A stretch of 64,000 bases of DNA from Rhodospirillaceae bacterium (lineage in GTDB: Bacteria; Pseudomonadota; Alphaproteobacteria; Thalassobaculales; Thalassobaculaceae), in assembly GCA_018401495.1 (NCBI GenBank), contig JAGYJX010000027.1:1-64000 (forward strand), given 5' to 3'. Shown here in pieces: positions 43,781 to 52,450 of this stretch. The position numbers and the translations under genes are program-made. The notes beneath the pieces were generated by a model. That model made no database searches. It worked only from the letters and a program-made list of their open reading frames with translations, and was not told where the DNA came from. Numbering within the stretch: position 1 is the stretch's first letter; every line of letters starts with the position of its first letter.

Positions 43781-44663
43781 CGATCCGGCACTCCGGCACG
43801 ACCGCCGTCGCCTGGCTGTTCGTGGCACCCGCGGTCGCGGGCCTGCTGGTGTTCCTGGTGGTCCCGTGCGTCGTCGTGGTGATGATGGCCTTCACCGACT
43901 GGCGCCTCGGTCACACCGGCATCGGCTTTGCCGGCCTTGCCAACTTCAGGGAACTGCTCGGCGACCGGGTGTTCTGGAACTCGGCGGGAAACACCGTGAC
44001 CTACGCGCTGCTGGTCACGCCGATCTCGGTCAGGGCTCGGCGTCTGGCTCGCGGTGGCGGTCGAGATCCTCGACGGTCGGGCGCGCGTTCTTCCGCTCGG
44101 CGTTCTTCCTGCCGGTGGTCTCGACCACGGTGGCGATGGCGATCGTCTGGGAGTTCCTGCTGCACCCCACGCTCGGCCCGCTGGCGGCCGCGCTGCGCCT
44201 TGTCGGGCTCTCGGTGCCGGGCCTGCTCGCCGACGCGTCGACGGTGCTGCCAACCTTGGCCGCCATCGGGATCTGGGAGAACGCCGGCTACAACATGGTC
44301 CTGGTGATGGCCGCCCTGAAGGCGATCCCGGCCGACCTGTACGACGCCGCCGCCGTCGACGGCGCCGACCGGCCCTGGGAGCGCTTCTGGACGGTGACCT
44401 TCCCGATGCTCGGTCCGGCCCTGGTGTTCGTCTCGATCATCGCGCTGCTGCGGTCGTTCCGGGTGTTCGAGACCGTCGCCGCGCTGACCCAGGGCGGTCC
44501 CCGGCGGGCCTCGGAGGTGGTGCTCTTCACCATCTACCAGGAAGGCTTCACGTACTTCCGGATCGGCTACGCGGCGGCGCTGACCGTGGTGTTCGTGCTC
44601 GTCCTGGTGATCCTCACGGTCGTGAAGTTCCGCCTGCTCGACCGCTCGGTGCACTACGGATGA
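43777..44663 (+). CDS. Ugp-type ABC transporter permease, UgpA-like (two frameshifts)
   Basis: About 295 aa inner-membrane permease. First hydrophobic segment VAWLFVAPAVAGLLVFLVVPCVVVVMMAF; the six-helix core includes the EAA loop ALKAIPADLYDAAAVDGADRPWERFWTVTFPML. Breaks lie near 44032 (surplus base in GTCAGGG) and near 44087; after them AFFLPVVSTTVAMAIVWEFLLHP continues normally. It overlaps the ATPase gene and the next permease gene by 4 bp each, so the operon is translationally coupled. Confidence 0.8.
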
Positions 44664-45490
44664 CGCCGCGTTGGCTCCAGGGGTTCTGGCGGCTGGTCGG
44701 GCTCGGCGCTTTGTCGGCCCTGTTCCTGCTGCCGTTCGCCTACATGCTGGCGTTCTCGGTGAAGTCGCCGAGCGAGATCTTCGGCGGCAGTCTGTCGCTG
44801 CTGCCGGCGACGCTCGACGGCCTCGCGAACTACCCGAACGCGCTCGCCCGGTCGCCGCTGCTCCGCCATCTCTGGAACGGCCTGATCGTCTGCGCCGGCA
44901 TCCTCGCCTTTCAGCTGGTGTTCGCGATCCCCTGCGCCTACGGGCTGGCGAAGCTGCGGTTTCGCGGCCGCGAGGTGGTCTTCGGGCTGGTGCTGTTCGG
45001 CCTGCTGATCCCGATCCAGGCGACCTCGCTGCCGATCTATCTCGGGCTCGCCAACTTCCGGCTGCTTGACAGCTACACGGCGCTGATCGCGCCGTTCGTG
45101 TCGTCGGCGTTCGCGATCTTCCTGTTCCGCCAGTTCTTCCGGACGGTGCCGGACGAGCTGCTGGATTCCGCCCGGCTGGACGGCTGCGGCGAGTTCACCA
45201 TCGTGATCCGCATCGTGCTGCCGCTGGCCGCGCCAACAGCGACCGCGTTCGCGATCTTCTCCGTCGTCTCGCACTGGAACGACCTGTTCTGGCCGCTGAT
45301 CGTGATCCGCTCGCCGGAGTACTTCACCCCGCCGCTCGGGATCATGGGCTTCCGCTCGGCCGAGGCCGGCGACCGCTACGGCGAATTGATGGCGGCGACG
45401 GCACTCATCACGGCGCCGCTGGTGCTCGCCTTCCTGGCGGCGCAGCGGCGGTTCATCGAAGGCATCAGCCTCGGCGCTCTCAAAGGATGA
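44660..45490 (+). CDS. Ugp-type ABC transporter permease, UgpE-like
   Basis: A 276-aa inner-membrane permease, unbroken. Six hydrophobic segments, including GLGALSALFLLPFAYMLAFSVKSP and the EAA loop ELLDSARLDGCGEFTIVIRIVLPLAAP. It starts at ATG 44660, overlapping the UgpA-like stop. It completes the membrane channel with the preceding gene. The next gene starts 13 bp downstream. Confidence 0.85.
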   Translation: MTPRWLQGFWRLVGLGALSALFLLPFAYMLAFSVKSPSEIFGGSLSLLPATLDGLANYPNALARSPLLRHLWNGLIVCAGILAFQLVFAIPCAYGLAKLRFRGREVVFGLVLFGLLIPIQATSLPIYLGLANFRLLDSYTALIAPFVSSAFAIFLFRQFFRTVPDELLDSARLDGCGEFTIVIRIVLPLAAPTATAFAIFSVVSHWNDLFWPLIVIRSPEYFTPPLGIMGFRSAEAGDRYGELMAATALITAPLVLAFLAAQRRFIEGISLGALKG

Positions 45491-45503
45491 AAGGACCAGC
45501 CCC

Positions 45504-46335
45504 ATGATGAAGATCATCCAGGTCACCGACCTGCACCTGCTCCCCGAGGGCGGACAGGTGTTCGAGAGCGACCCCGGCGCGCGCTTCGCCGCCGCGGTCG
45601 CCGACATCAACCGCCACCATGGCGACGCGCGCGCCTCTGCGTGCTGACCGGGGACCTGGCCCACGATGCCGAGCCGGGGCCTACGCGAACCTGCGCCGGC
45701 TGGTCAGCGACTTGACCGTGCCGTTCCGGCTGGTGCCGGGCAACCACGACGACCGCGCCAACCTCAGGGCGGCGTTCCCGGAGGTCGCGGCGGATTCCGC
45801 GGGGTTCCTGCAATCCCACCTCGACACCGAGGCCGGCCGGCTGGTCTTCCTCGACACCGTCGACGTCGGCGTGCACAGCGGCGCCTACTGCGACGCGCGC
45901 CTGGCCTGGCTCGAAGACGCGCTCGCCGGGGCGGACGGGCGGCCGGCCTACCTGTTCATGCACCACCCGCCGATGCCGCTCGCGTTCCCCCGCCTCGACC
46001 AGTACCGGGTCCTCGACGGCGAGCGCCTGGGCGACCTGCTGGGCCGCTTCGGCAACGTCCGCCACCTGTTCTTCGGCCACGTCCACCGGCCGATCTCAGG
46101 CTCGTGGCGTGGCATCCCGTTCTCGACCCTGCGCGGCACCAACCATCAGAACTGGTTCGACCTGAGCGTCGGGCGCGAGAACATCTCCAGCCTGGAGCCG
46201 GCGGCCTACGCGGTGATCTTCCTCGACGAGCGGTCGACCATCGTCCACCTGCACGACTATCTCGATCGCAACCCGCGCTTCGTCTACGACCCGGACGCCC
46301 CGGCGGACCGTCAGGTCCGGCGCCTGGAGGTTTAG
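45504..46335 (+). CDS. class III metallophosphodiesterase, GpdQ/Icc (CpdA)-like (two frameshifts)
   Basis: About 277 aa. The binuclear metal site is visible: KIIQVTDLHLLPEGG (D-x-H), LTGDLAHD (GD), PGNHDDRANL (GNHD), FMHHPPMPL (H), and LFFGHVHRPISG (GHVH). The spacing is that of the Icc/GpdQ group, which hydrolyses cyclic nucleotides or glycerophosphodiesters. Breaks lie near 45638 and near 45676. Being the last gene of a GntR-controlled Ugp-like import operon, hydrolysis of an imported phosphodiester is the most plausible role, although no signal peptide means it acts in the cytoplasm. Confidence 0.8.
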
Positions 46336-46427
46336 GATCGAGCCGACCGCCGGATTGTATACACCCCTTCACCTCGCCCCGGCCCTGCCGTATCGTCGCT
46401 TCATGACGAACGCCTGGGGAGGATGCC

Positions 46428-46820
46428 GTGACAGCCGACGAGGTAGCCGCGGTGCTGCAGCGGTTGCCGGAACTGGTGAACGGGCGCGAGCCGCTGGTGC
46501 GGCGCGGCCGGTTCTTTTCCGGTGAGTTCCTGATCGAGGCCGACGGCGTGCCGGTGCACGTCAAGGTCATCGAGGGGCGGGTCGAAACGGTCGAGACCGG
46601 GCCGTTCCGGATGCGCGCCTGGCGGTTCGCGATCCGCGCCGAGGCGGATGCCTGGGGGCGGTTCTGGGAACCGGTGCCCGCCCCCGGCTATCACGACGTC
46701 ATTGCCATGTGCCGGCTGGGCGTGGCGCGCCTGGAGGGTGACCTGCAGCCGTTGATGGCGAACCTGCGCTACGTCAAGGAGGTGCTGGCGTCGCCGCGCG
46801 GCTCCCTCGGGAGGAGCTGA
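46428..46820 (+). CDS. hypothetical protein, possibly SCP2-like
   Basis: A 130-aa soluble protein starting at GTG 46428 (GGGGAGGATGCC upstream). The N-terminal half has beta strands (GRFFSGEFLIEADGVPVHVKVIEGRVETVETG). The C-terminal half has W..FWEPVPAPGYHDVIAMCRLGVARLEGDL and a helix, resembling the end of SCP2/sterol-carrier-like domains, but this is a weak match. It is the first gene of a four-gene cluster with a hydrolase 2 bp downstream. Confidence 0.55.
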   Translation: MTADEVAAVLQRLPELVNGREPLVRRGRFFSGEFLIEADGVPVHVKVIEGRVETVETGPFRMRAWRFAIRAEADAWGRFWEPVPAPGYHDVIAMCRLGVARLEGDLQPLMANLRYVKEVLASPRGSLGRS

Positions 46821-46822
46821 CG

Positions 46823-47674
46823 ATGGCCGTCGAGTTCGAGCCGATCGTCGGGCGCTACGCGACCCTTACCCTGTCCGGAAAGCCCTGCCGCCTCTACATC
46901 GAGGAAGCCGGCCGGGGCGTCCCGCTGCTGTGCCTGCACACCGCCGGCTCGGACGGCCGGCAGTACCGCCACCTGATGACCGACCCCGCCATCACCGACC
47001 ATTTCCGGGTCATCGCCTTCGACCTGCCCTGGCACGGCAAGTCGAACCCGCCGGCCGGCTTCCACGACGAGGAATACCGGCTGACCACCGCCACCTACAC
47101 CGAGGCGATCCTGGCGGTGGCCGACGCGCTGGAACTCGACCGGCCGGCGTTGATCGGCTGCTCGATGGGCGGGCGCATCGTGCTGCAGCTCGCCGCCTAC
47201 CACGCCCGGCGCTTCCGCGCCCTGATCGGGGTGGAGTGCGCCGACCACCAGACCTCCTGGTACGACACCACCTGGCTGAACCGGCCGGACGTGCACGGCG
47301 GCGAGATCTGCGCCGCCATGGTCTCCGGGCTGGTGGCGCCGCAGTCGCCGGACGAGTACCGATGGGAGACGCTGTGGGGCTACATGCAGAGCGGCCCGGG
47401 CGTGTTCAAGGGCGATCTCTACTTCTACCGCGAAGACTCCGACTTCCGCGACCGCACCGCCCGGATCGACACCAGCACCTGCCCGCTCTACCTTCTGACC
47501 GGCGAATACGACTACTCCTGCACGCCCGAGGACACGCTGCGGACGGCTGCGGCGATACCCGGGGCGCAGGCTGTAATTATGAAGGAACAGGGCCATTTCC
47601 CGATGAGCGAGAACCCGGCCAAGTTCCGCGAGTACATCCTGCCCGTCCTGGACGCGATCCGGCGGGCCGGCTGA
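46823..47674 (+). CDS. alpha/beta-hydrolase fold protein
   Basis: A 283-aa enzyme. Oxyanion region LLCLHTAGSDG, nucleophile S114 in IGCSMGGR, Asp region LLTGEYDYSC and His in EQGHFPMSENP. HGKSNPP after DLPW is typical of C-C or ester hydrolases of the lactonase/dienelactone type. It lies between the hypothetical and class II aldolase genes, so the substrate is probably a metabolite of the same pathway. Exact substrate unknown. Confidence 0.8.
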   Translation: MAVEFEPIVGRYATLTLSGKPCRLYIEEAGRGVPLLCLHTAGSDGRQYRHLMTDPAITDHFRVIAFDLPWHGKSNPPAGFHDEEYRLTTATYTEAILAVADALELDRPALIGCSMGGRIVLQLAAYHARRFRALIGVECADHQTSWYDTTWLNRPDVHGGEICAAMVSGLVAPQSPDEYRWETLWGYMQSGPGVFKGDLYFYREDSDFRDRTARIDTSTCPLYLLTGEYDYSCTPEDTLRTAAAIPGAQAVIMKEQGHFPMSENPAKFREYILPVLDAIRRAG

Positions 47675-47694
47675 ACGCACGAGGGAGAACCGCC

Positions 47695-48483
47695 ATGAAC
47701 GATCTGAGCCCCGCCAGCATCCGCCTGACCCGCCCGTCCACCTGCTCCGACGCCGAGTGGGACCTGCGGGTCAAGCTCGCCGCCGCCTACCGCATGGTCG
47801 ACCATTTCGGCTGGTGCGAGCTGATCTACGGCCACCTCACCGCCAAGGTGCCTGGCCCCGACAAGCACTTCCTGATCAACCCCTACGGCCTGTCCTACGA
47901 CGAGGTGACGGCGTCGAGCCTGGTGAAGATCGACGTCGAGGGAAACAAGATCGACAAGGACAACCCCTACCCCGTGAACCAGGCCGGGTTCGTGATCCAC
48001 TCGGCCGTCCACATGGCGCACAGCGACCTGCACCGGGTGGTGATGCACACCCACTCGCGCGCCGGCATGGCGATCGCCGCCGTCAAGGAGGGCGTGCTGC
48101 CGATCTCGATGGGCTCCACCGCCTTCGTCGACCGGATCAGCTACCACGACTACGAGGGCGTCAGCCTCTACCTCGAGGAGCGCGACCGCATCGTCGAGAG
48201 CCTCGGCAACAACCACGCGATGATCCTGCGCAACCACGGCCTGCTGACCACCGGCCGCACGGTCGCCGAGGCGTTCCTGTGGCTGTACCGTCTGGAGCGT
48301 GCCGCCCAGGTGCAGATCGACGCCGGCTCGGCCGGCACGCTGAACGTCATGGGCGGCAACGTCGCCAAGAAGTCGGGCGAAGACGTCAACTCGTTCGCGG
48401 CCATCGAGGACGGCTACGGCGAGCTGGAGTTCGCGGCCCTGATGCGCAAGATGGACCGGGTCGACCCGAGCTACCGTGAGTGA
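47695..48483 (+). CDS. class II aldolase/adducin family protein
   Basis: A 262-aa protein of the fuculose-1-phosphate-aldolase fold. The zinc site is recognisable: H-x-H in VVMHTHSRAG and the later His in ILRNHGLLTTG; GWCELIYGHLTAKVPGPDKHFLINPYGLSYDEV is the conserved N-terminal part. Members are aldolases, decarboxylases or adducin-like proteins. It overlaps the next gene by 8 bp and follows the hydrolase by 20 bp, so it is probably part of the same pathway. Confidence 0.82.
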   Translation: MNDLSPASIRLTRPSTCSDAEWDLRVKLAAAYRMVDHFGWCELIYGHLTAKVPGPDKHFLINPYGLSYDEVTASSLVKIDVEGNKIDKDNPYPVNQAGFVIHSAVHMAHSDLHRVVMHTHSRAGMAIAAVKEGVLPISMGSTAFVDRISYHDYEGVSLYLEERDRIVESLGNNHAMILRNHGLLTTGRTVAEAFLWLYRLERAAQVQIDAGSAGTLNVMGGNVAKKSGEDVNSFAAIEDGYGELEFAALMRKMDRVDPSYRE

Positions 48484-48919
48484 ACCGCCGTTCTGGAAGC
48501 GGAAGACGCTGCAGGAACTCTCCCGCGACGAGTGGGAGAGCCTGTGCGACGGGTGCGGCAAGTGTTGCCTGGTGAAGCTGCAGGATCCCGACACCGACGA
48601 GATCTCCTACACAGACGTTTCCTGCAAGCTGCTCGACGGCGCCACCTGCCGATGCTCGGACTACGCGCGGCGCAAGAAGCGCGTGCCGGACTGCGTCGTG
48701 CTTACCCCGGCCGTGGTCGCCGACCTGTCCTGGATGCCGGCGACCTGCGCGTACCGGTTGGTCCGGGAGGGCCGGGACCTGGCCTGGTGGCACCCGCTGG
48801 TCTCGGGTGACCCCGACACCGTGCACGAGGCCGGAATATCGGTGCGTGGCCGGGTCATCTCCGAGACCCTGGTCAAGGACGCGGAACTGCCGGACCACGT
48901 GGTCGACTGGTCGGGCTGA
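48476..48919 (+). CDS. YcgN-family cysteine cluster protein
   Basis: A 147-aa protein of the YcgN (UPF0260) group. Conserved Cys cluster: LCDGCGKCCLVKL, then DVSCKLLDGATCRCSDYARR and VPDC, DLSWMPATCAYR. The Cys pattern suggests a metal or Fe-S site; the function of the family is unknown. GTG start at 48476, overlapping the aldolase gene by 8 bp. Confidence 0.85.
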   Translation: MSEPPFWKRKTLQELSRDEWESLCDGCGKCCLVKLQDPDTDEISYTDVSCKLLDGATCRCSDYARRKKRVPDCVVLTPAVVADLSWMPATCAYRLVREGRDLAWWHPLVSGDPDTVHEAGISVRGRVISETLVKDAELPDHVVDWSG

Positions 48920-48984
48920 TCCGAGGTTTCGGTCAGCCTCCGACATCCCTATATCCACCGCAGGCAACGACGGAGCCGGACGGA

Positions 48985-49254
48985 ATGAGTCGAGGCATGT
49001 GGATTCTGGCGGCGCTGATCGCCGTCATGGCGATCGCGATGATGTACCAGGACTCCTCGGGTGGCATCGAGCGGCCGTGGGCCGAGTGCAAGGAGAGCCT
49101 GGTGCAGCAGATGCTGTCGGACCAGTGCACCCCGCGCGCCGGCAGTTTCCGCGCGCCCGGCGAGGGCGCGGGTGCGGCACCCGGAACGCCCGGAAGCGGC
49201 ACGCCGGTGGAGGACCCGGCCGATCGCCCGGTCGGCGAAATCAGGCGCGATTGA
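48985..49254 (+). CDS. small membrane-anchored protein, function unknown
   Basis: An 89-aa protein: N-terminal hydrophobic segment MWILAALIAVMAIAMMY, two Cys (WAECKESL, SDQCTPRAG) and a Gly/Pro/Ala-rich tail. GGAG precedes the ATG. Probably a periplasmic protein held by its N-terminal helix. No family recognised. Confidence 0.5.
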   Translation: MSRGMWILAALIAVMAIAMMYQDSSGGIERPWAECKESLVQQMLSDQCTPRAGSFRAPGEGAGAAPGTPGSGTPVEDPADRPVGEIRRD

Positions 49255-49324
49255 CATCGGGCGTCGCGTGAGCCGAAGGCGCGGCCTACCTGGGACCGCT
49301 CGCTTCGGCGGCATCCCGGGGTCA

Positions 49325-49786
49325 TCACCCCGGGCGGCGCGCCTGGATGCGGGGGTAGAGGCCGACCGCCACCTCCACCACCAACCCGTCCGGATCGACC
49401 AGCGGCAGCATCAGCCGCTCGTAGGCGGCGATCCACCAGTTCTCGACGAAACGGAAGGATCCGTGCGTCGCGTCCCGCCGGTTGACGACCTCGCGATAGG
49501 CCGGCTCGGCGAACGTCCGGAACAACCGTGGCATCTCGTCGATGTACCGGTCGGTGACGTCTTCGCCGTAGATCCGCAGCAGGTCGACCCCCACCTCCCG
49601 GTACCGAAATCGCGGCCGCTTTCCCGGCTCCACTTCGACGAACATCATGTTGGACAACTGCTCGGCGACGTCGACCGGCGCGAAGCGGGTCTTCAGAGGC
49701 GGACCGCGGTCATGCCGGCGGGACTGCCAAGCCTGAAACAGATCGCGCAATTCCTTTCGCTGAATGCTGGAGAGATCGACCGCCAT
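49325..49786 (-). CDS. PAS-domain protein (PAS_5 type)
   Basis: A 153-aa protein of the kind common in Rhodospirillales: IQRKELRDLFQAWQSRRHDRGPPLKTRFAPVDVAEQLSNMMFVEVEPGKRPRFRYREVGVDLLRIYGEDVTDRYIDEM and the ending LVDPDGLVVEVAVGLYP. It has only a PAS-like sensor fold and no output domain. ATG at 49786 is used; a GTG start at 49831 is possible and neither has a clear ribosome-binding site. It is divergent from the glyoxalase-like gene. Confidence 0.65.
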   Translation of the reverse strand: MAVDLSSIQRKELRDLFQAWQSRRHDRGPPLKTRFAPVDVAEQLSNMMFVEVEPGKRPRFRYREVGVDLLRIYGEDVTDRYIDEMPRLFRTFAEPAYREVVNRRDATHGSFRFVENWWIAAYERLMLPLVDPDGLVVEVAVGLYPRIQARRPG

Positions 49787-49899
49787 TCGCCACTCGATAG
49801 CGTCCGAGGGCGGTGGCGGCAACCCCTGCACGTTGACGCTCGACAGAGAACGTCATGAGTTCCTAAGCTGGCGCCGCGCCGAAATCCGGGGAGGGCCAC

Positions 49900-50299
49900 G
49901 TGACGACCAGACCGCCGATCGGCCAGCAGGTCACGTTCATCTACACGCGCGACCTGGCCACCTCGTCCGGGTTTTTGCGTGACAAGCTCGGCCTGCGGCT
50001 GGCGCTCAACCAGAACGACCTCTGCCACATCTACGAGGTTGCGCCGAACGCGTTCCTGGGCGTCTGCGTCAACCGCGAACCGCCGGTCGAACCCGGACTC
50101 ACCTACAGCTTCGTCACCCCGGACGTGGACGCCATGTACCGCACGCTGACGTCCCGGGGTGTCGAGTTCGAAGCGCCGCCAGCGCTGTCGGCGCGCTTCA
50201 ACGTCTACTCCTGCTTTTTTCGCGGGATCGAGAGCTACCGATTTGAAATCCAGGAGTTCCGCGACCCGACCTGGCCGCGCCCCGCTCGCCGTCTCCTGA
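49900..50299 (+). CDS. glyoxalase/bleomycin-resistance-fold (VOC) protein, end displaced
   Basis: About 132 aa VOC-superfamily protein. beta-alpha-beta-beta-beta units: FIYTRDLATSSGFLRDKLGLRLALNQNDLCHIYEV and YSFVTPDVDAMYRTLTSRGVEFEAPP, ending in RFEIQEFRDPTWP. The reading frame does not stop there but runs on through the amidase gene, which is implausible. One base more or less near 50285 gives a stop at 50297-50299, just before the amidase start. GGGGAGGG precedes the GTG start. Metal-dependent enzyme of unknown substrate. Confidence 0.65.
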
Positions 50300-50335
50300 C
50301 CCCCTTCCGCCTCCCGAGTCCCGAGGACCAACCCG

Positions 50336-51733
50336 ATGCCGAAGACCGAACTCGCCTTCTGGTCCGCCACCGAGCTTCTGCACGGCTACGCGGCCCGCAC
50401 CGTCTCACCGGTGGAGGCGACCCGCGCGGCGCTCGACCGCATCGACGCGCTGAACAACCGGCTGAACGCCTTCTGTCTGATCGACGCCGACGGGGCGATG
50501 GCGGCGGCGCGCGAGTCGGAGGCGCGTTGGGCCAAGGGCGCGCCCAAGGGTCTGGTCGACGGCGTGCCGACATCGATCAAGGATCTGTCGCTGACCCGGG
50601 GCTGGCCGACATTGCGCGGCTCCAAGGCGATCGACCCGAAGGGCCCGTGGGACGTGGACGCGCCGTTCGTCGCCCGGCTGCGCGAGCACGGGGCGGTGCT
50701 GCTGGGCAAGACCACGACGCCCGAGTTCGGCTGGAAGGGCGTGACCGACAACGCGCTGACCGGCATCACCCGCAACCCGTGGGATCCGAGCAAGACGCCG
50801 GGTGGCAGCTCCGGCGGTGCGGCGGTGGCGGCGGCGACCGGCATGGGCGCCCTGCACCAGGGCTCCGACGGCGGCGGCTCGATCCGCATGCCCGCCGGCT
50901 ACACCGGCGTCTACGGCATCAAGCCGACCTTCGGCAAGGTTCCGGCCTATCCGCTGTCGCCGTTCGGGACGGTGGCGCACATCGGCCCACTGACCCGCAC
51001 GGTCGCGGATTCCGCGCTGATGCTGACGGTGATGAGCGAGCCGGACGCCCGAGACTGGTACGCCCTGCCGGCGGACGGCAGCGACCTTCGCCGTGCCTGC
51101 GCCGCCTCGGTCAAGGGCTGGCGGATCGCCTACAGCCCGCTGCTCGGGAACAAGACGGTGCATCCCGAGGTCGCCGCGCTGGTGCGGGCCGCGGCCGAGA
51201 CGTTCGCCGAACTCGGGGCGATCGTCGAGGAGGTCGACTCGCCGCTCGCCGACAGTCACGAGACCTTCCGCAAGCACTGGTTCACCGGGGCGGCCAACCT
51301 GTTCACCGCGTTCAGCGCCGAGCAGAAGGCGCTGATCGACCCCGGCCTGCAGCAGATCGCCGCCGAAGGCGCGGCGTTCACCCTGCTCGAGTACCTGGCG
51401 GCGGTGAAGGAGCGCGAGGCCATGGGCACCGCGATGAACCTCTTCCACCAGCGCTACGACGTGCTGCTGACCCCGACCCTGCCGCAGCCGGCGTTCGAGG
51501 CCGGCCATGAAGTCCCGCCAGGATCCAACCTCGGGCGCTGGACCGAATGGACGCCCTACTCCTACCCGATCAACCTGACGCAGCAGCCGGCCGCCTCGAT
51601 CCCGTGCGGGCTGACCAGCGACGGGCTGCCGGTCGGGCTGCACATCGTCGGGCCGAAGAACCGGGACGACATGGTGCTGACGGCGTCGGCGGCGTACGAG
51701 ACGGTGCGGCCGGTGGCGCTACCGAAGATCTGA
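50336..51733 (+). CDS. amidase (amidase-signature family)
   Basis: A 465-aa amidase-signature hydrolase, cytoplasmic. The catalytic triad is clear: K82 in TSIKDLS, the cis-Ser in PGGSSGGAA (S159) and the nucleophile S182 in GSDGGGSIRMPA. Members hydrolyse amides, carbamates and N-acyl compounds or act in GatA; the stand-alone position argues for a catabolic amidase. CCGAGGA precedes the ATG. The end overlaps the convergent DUF2459 gene by 15 bp. Confidence 0.88.
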   Translation: MPKTELAFWSATELLHGYAARTVSPVEATRAALDRIDALNNRLNAFCLIDADGAMAAARESEARWAKGAPKGLVDGVPTSIKDLSLTRGWPTLRGSKAIDPKGPWDVDAPFVARLREHGAVLLGKTTTPEFGWKGVTDNALTGITRNPWDPSKTPGGSSGGAAVAAATGMGALHQGSDGGGSIRMPAGYTGVYGIKPTFGKVPAYPLSPFGTVAHIGPLTRTVADSALMLTVMSEPDARDWYALPADGSDLRRACAASVKGWRIAYSPLLGNKTVHPEVAALVRAAAETFAELGAIVEEVDSPLADSHETFRKHWFTGAANLFTAFSAEQKALIDPGLQQIAAEGAAFTLLEYLAAVKEREAMGTAMNLFHQRYDVLLTPTLPQPAFEAGHEVPPGSNLGRWTEWTPYSYPINLTQQPAASIPCGLTSDGLPVGLHIVGPKNRDDMVLTASAAYETVRPVALPKI

Positions 51734-52357
51734 CGGCGGCGGCATCTCGACCCGCCCCTCGCCGAGCGCGGCGCGGATCCGCGCCATCAATGTGCCGGCC
51801 TGGGTCACGCCCTCAGGGTCGATGGGCAGGCCCGCCGCTGCGAGCGCCTCGGCGACCCAGGTGTTGCAGGTTCTTCCCAGATGGAACTCGCCGAGGGCCG
51901 GGTAGAACCGGCTGACCGGATAGAGCCCTTGGCCGATCGCCTCGGCGCGCGGGCCGCCTCCACGGTCCATGGTGTCGGAGACGTAGCCGACCAGGCGCGC
52001 AAACCCCGCCCCGTCCAACGGGACCGCCATCACCTCGGCGGCCGGCAGGTATTGCTGGGGATGCGCCGGCATCGCCACCAGATGCATGACCGCCGGCGTC
52101 GGCACCAGTGCGGCCGCCAGGATGGTGGCGAGGTCCGGGTCGGGGTCCTGGTAGAACTTCGCGTCGCCCCAGCCGACCTCGATCCAGCGCGCGTTCGGGA
52201 AATCGGCGATCTCCGGGAACGCCGTCGGGTCGAGGTCCTCAACCGCGAAGGCGAGGCCGACGTGCCAGCCGATGTTGACGGCCAGCACGGTGCGCGCGCC
52301 GGCCCATGCCGGTTCGGCGGCCATCCAGACGATCAGCAGAAGCAAGGCCCCGCGCAT
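51719..52357 (-). CDS. DUF2459 family exported protein
   Basis: A 212-aa protein with signal peptide (LLLLIVWMAAEPAWA-GA). The body has GWHVGLAF, ADFPNARWIEVGWGDAKFYQDP and FYPALGEFHLGRTCNTWVAEALAAAG, features of the DUF2459/TIGR02117 group of unknown function. The conserved His and the Cys in RTCNTW look like potential catalytic residues. The gene's end overlaps the amidase end on the opposite strand. Confidence 0.75.
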   Translation of the reverse strand: MRGALLLLIVWMAAEPAWAGARTVLAVNIGWHVGLAFAVEDLDPTAFPEIADFPNARWIEVGWGDAKFYQDPDPDLATILAAALVPTPAVMHLVAMPAHPQQYLPAAEVMAVPLDGAGFARLVGYVSDTMDRGGGPRAEAIGQGLYPVSRFYPALGEFHLGRTCNTWVAEALAAAGLPIDPEGVTQAGTLMARIRAALGEGRVEMPPPSDLR

Positions 52358-52450
52358 CCGATCCTCTCCGTCGCCGCCAAGTGAGCGCCGGCAATATGGC
52401 CGGCGACGGGCGAAAGGGCGGCAAAACGGCGCCGGGTCGACGCGGGCGGC

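Noticed and set aside
49900..51510. A 536-residue fusion of glyoxalase-fold protein to a second domain
   Set aside because: After about residue 130 the frame lies over the amidase gene in the wrong phase and gives Arg/Gly/Ala-rich sequence; a single frame slip near 50285 explains it.
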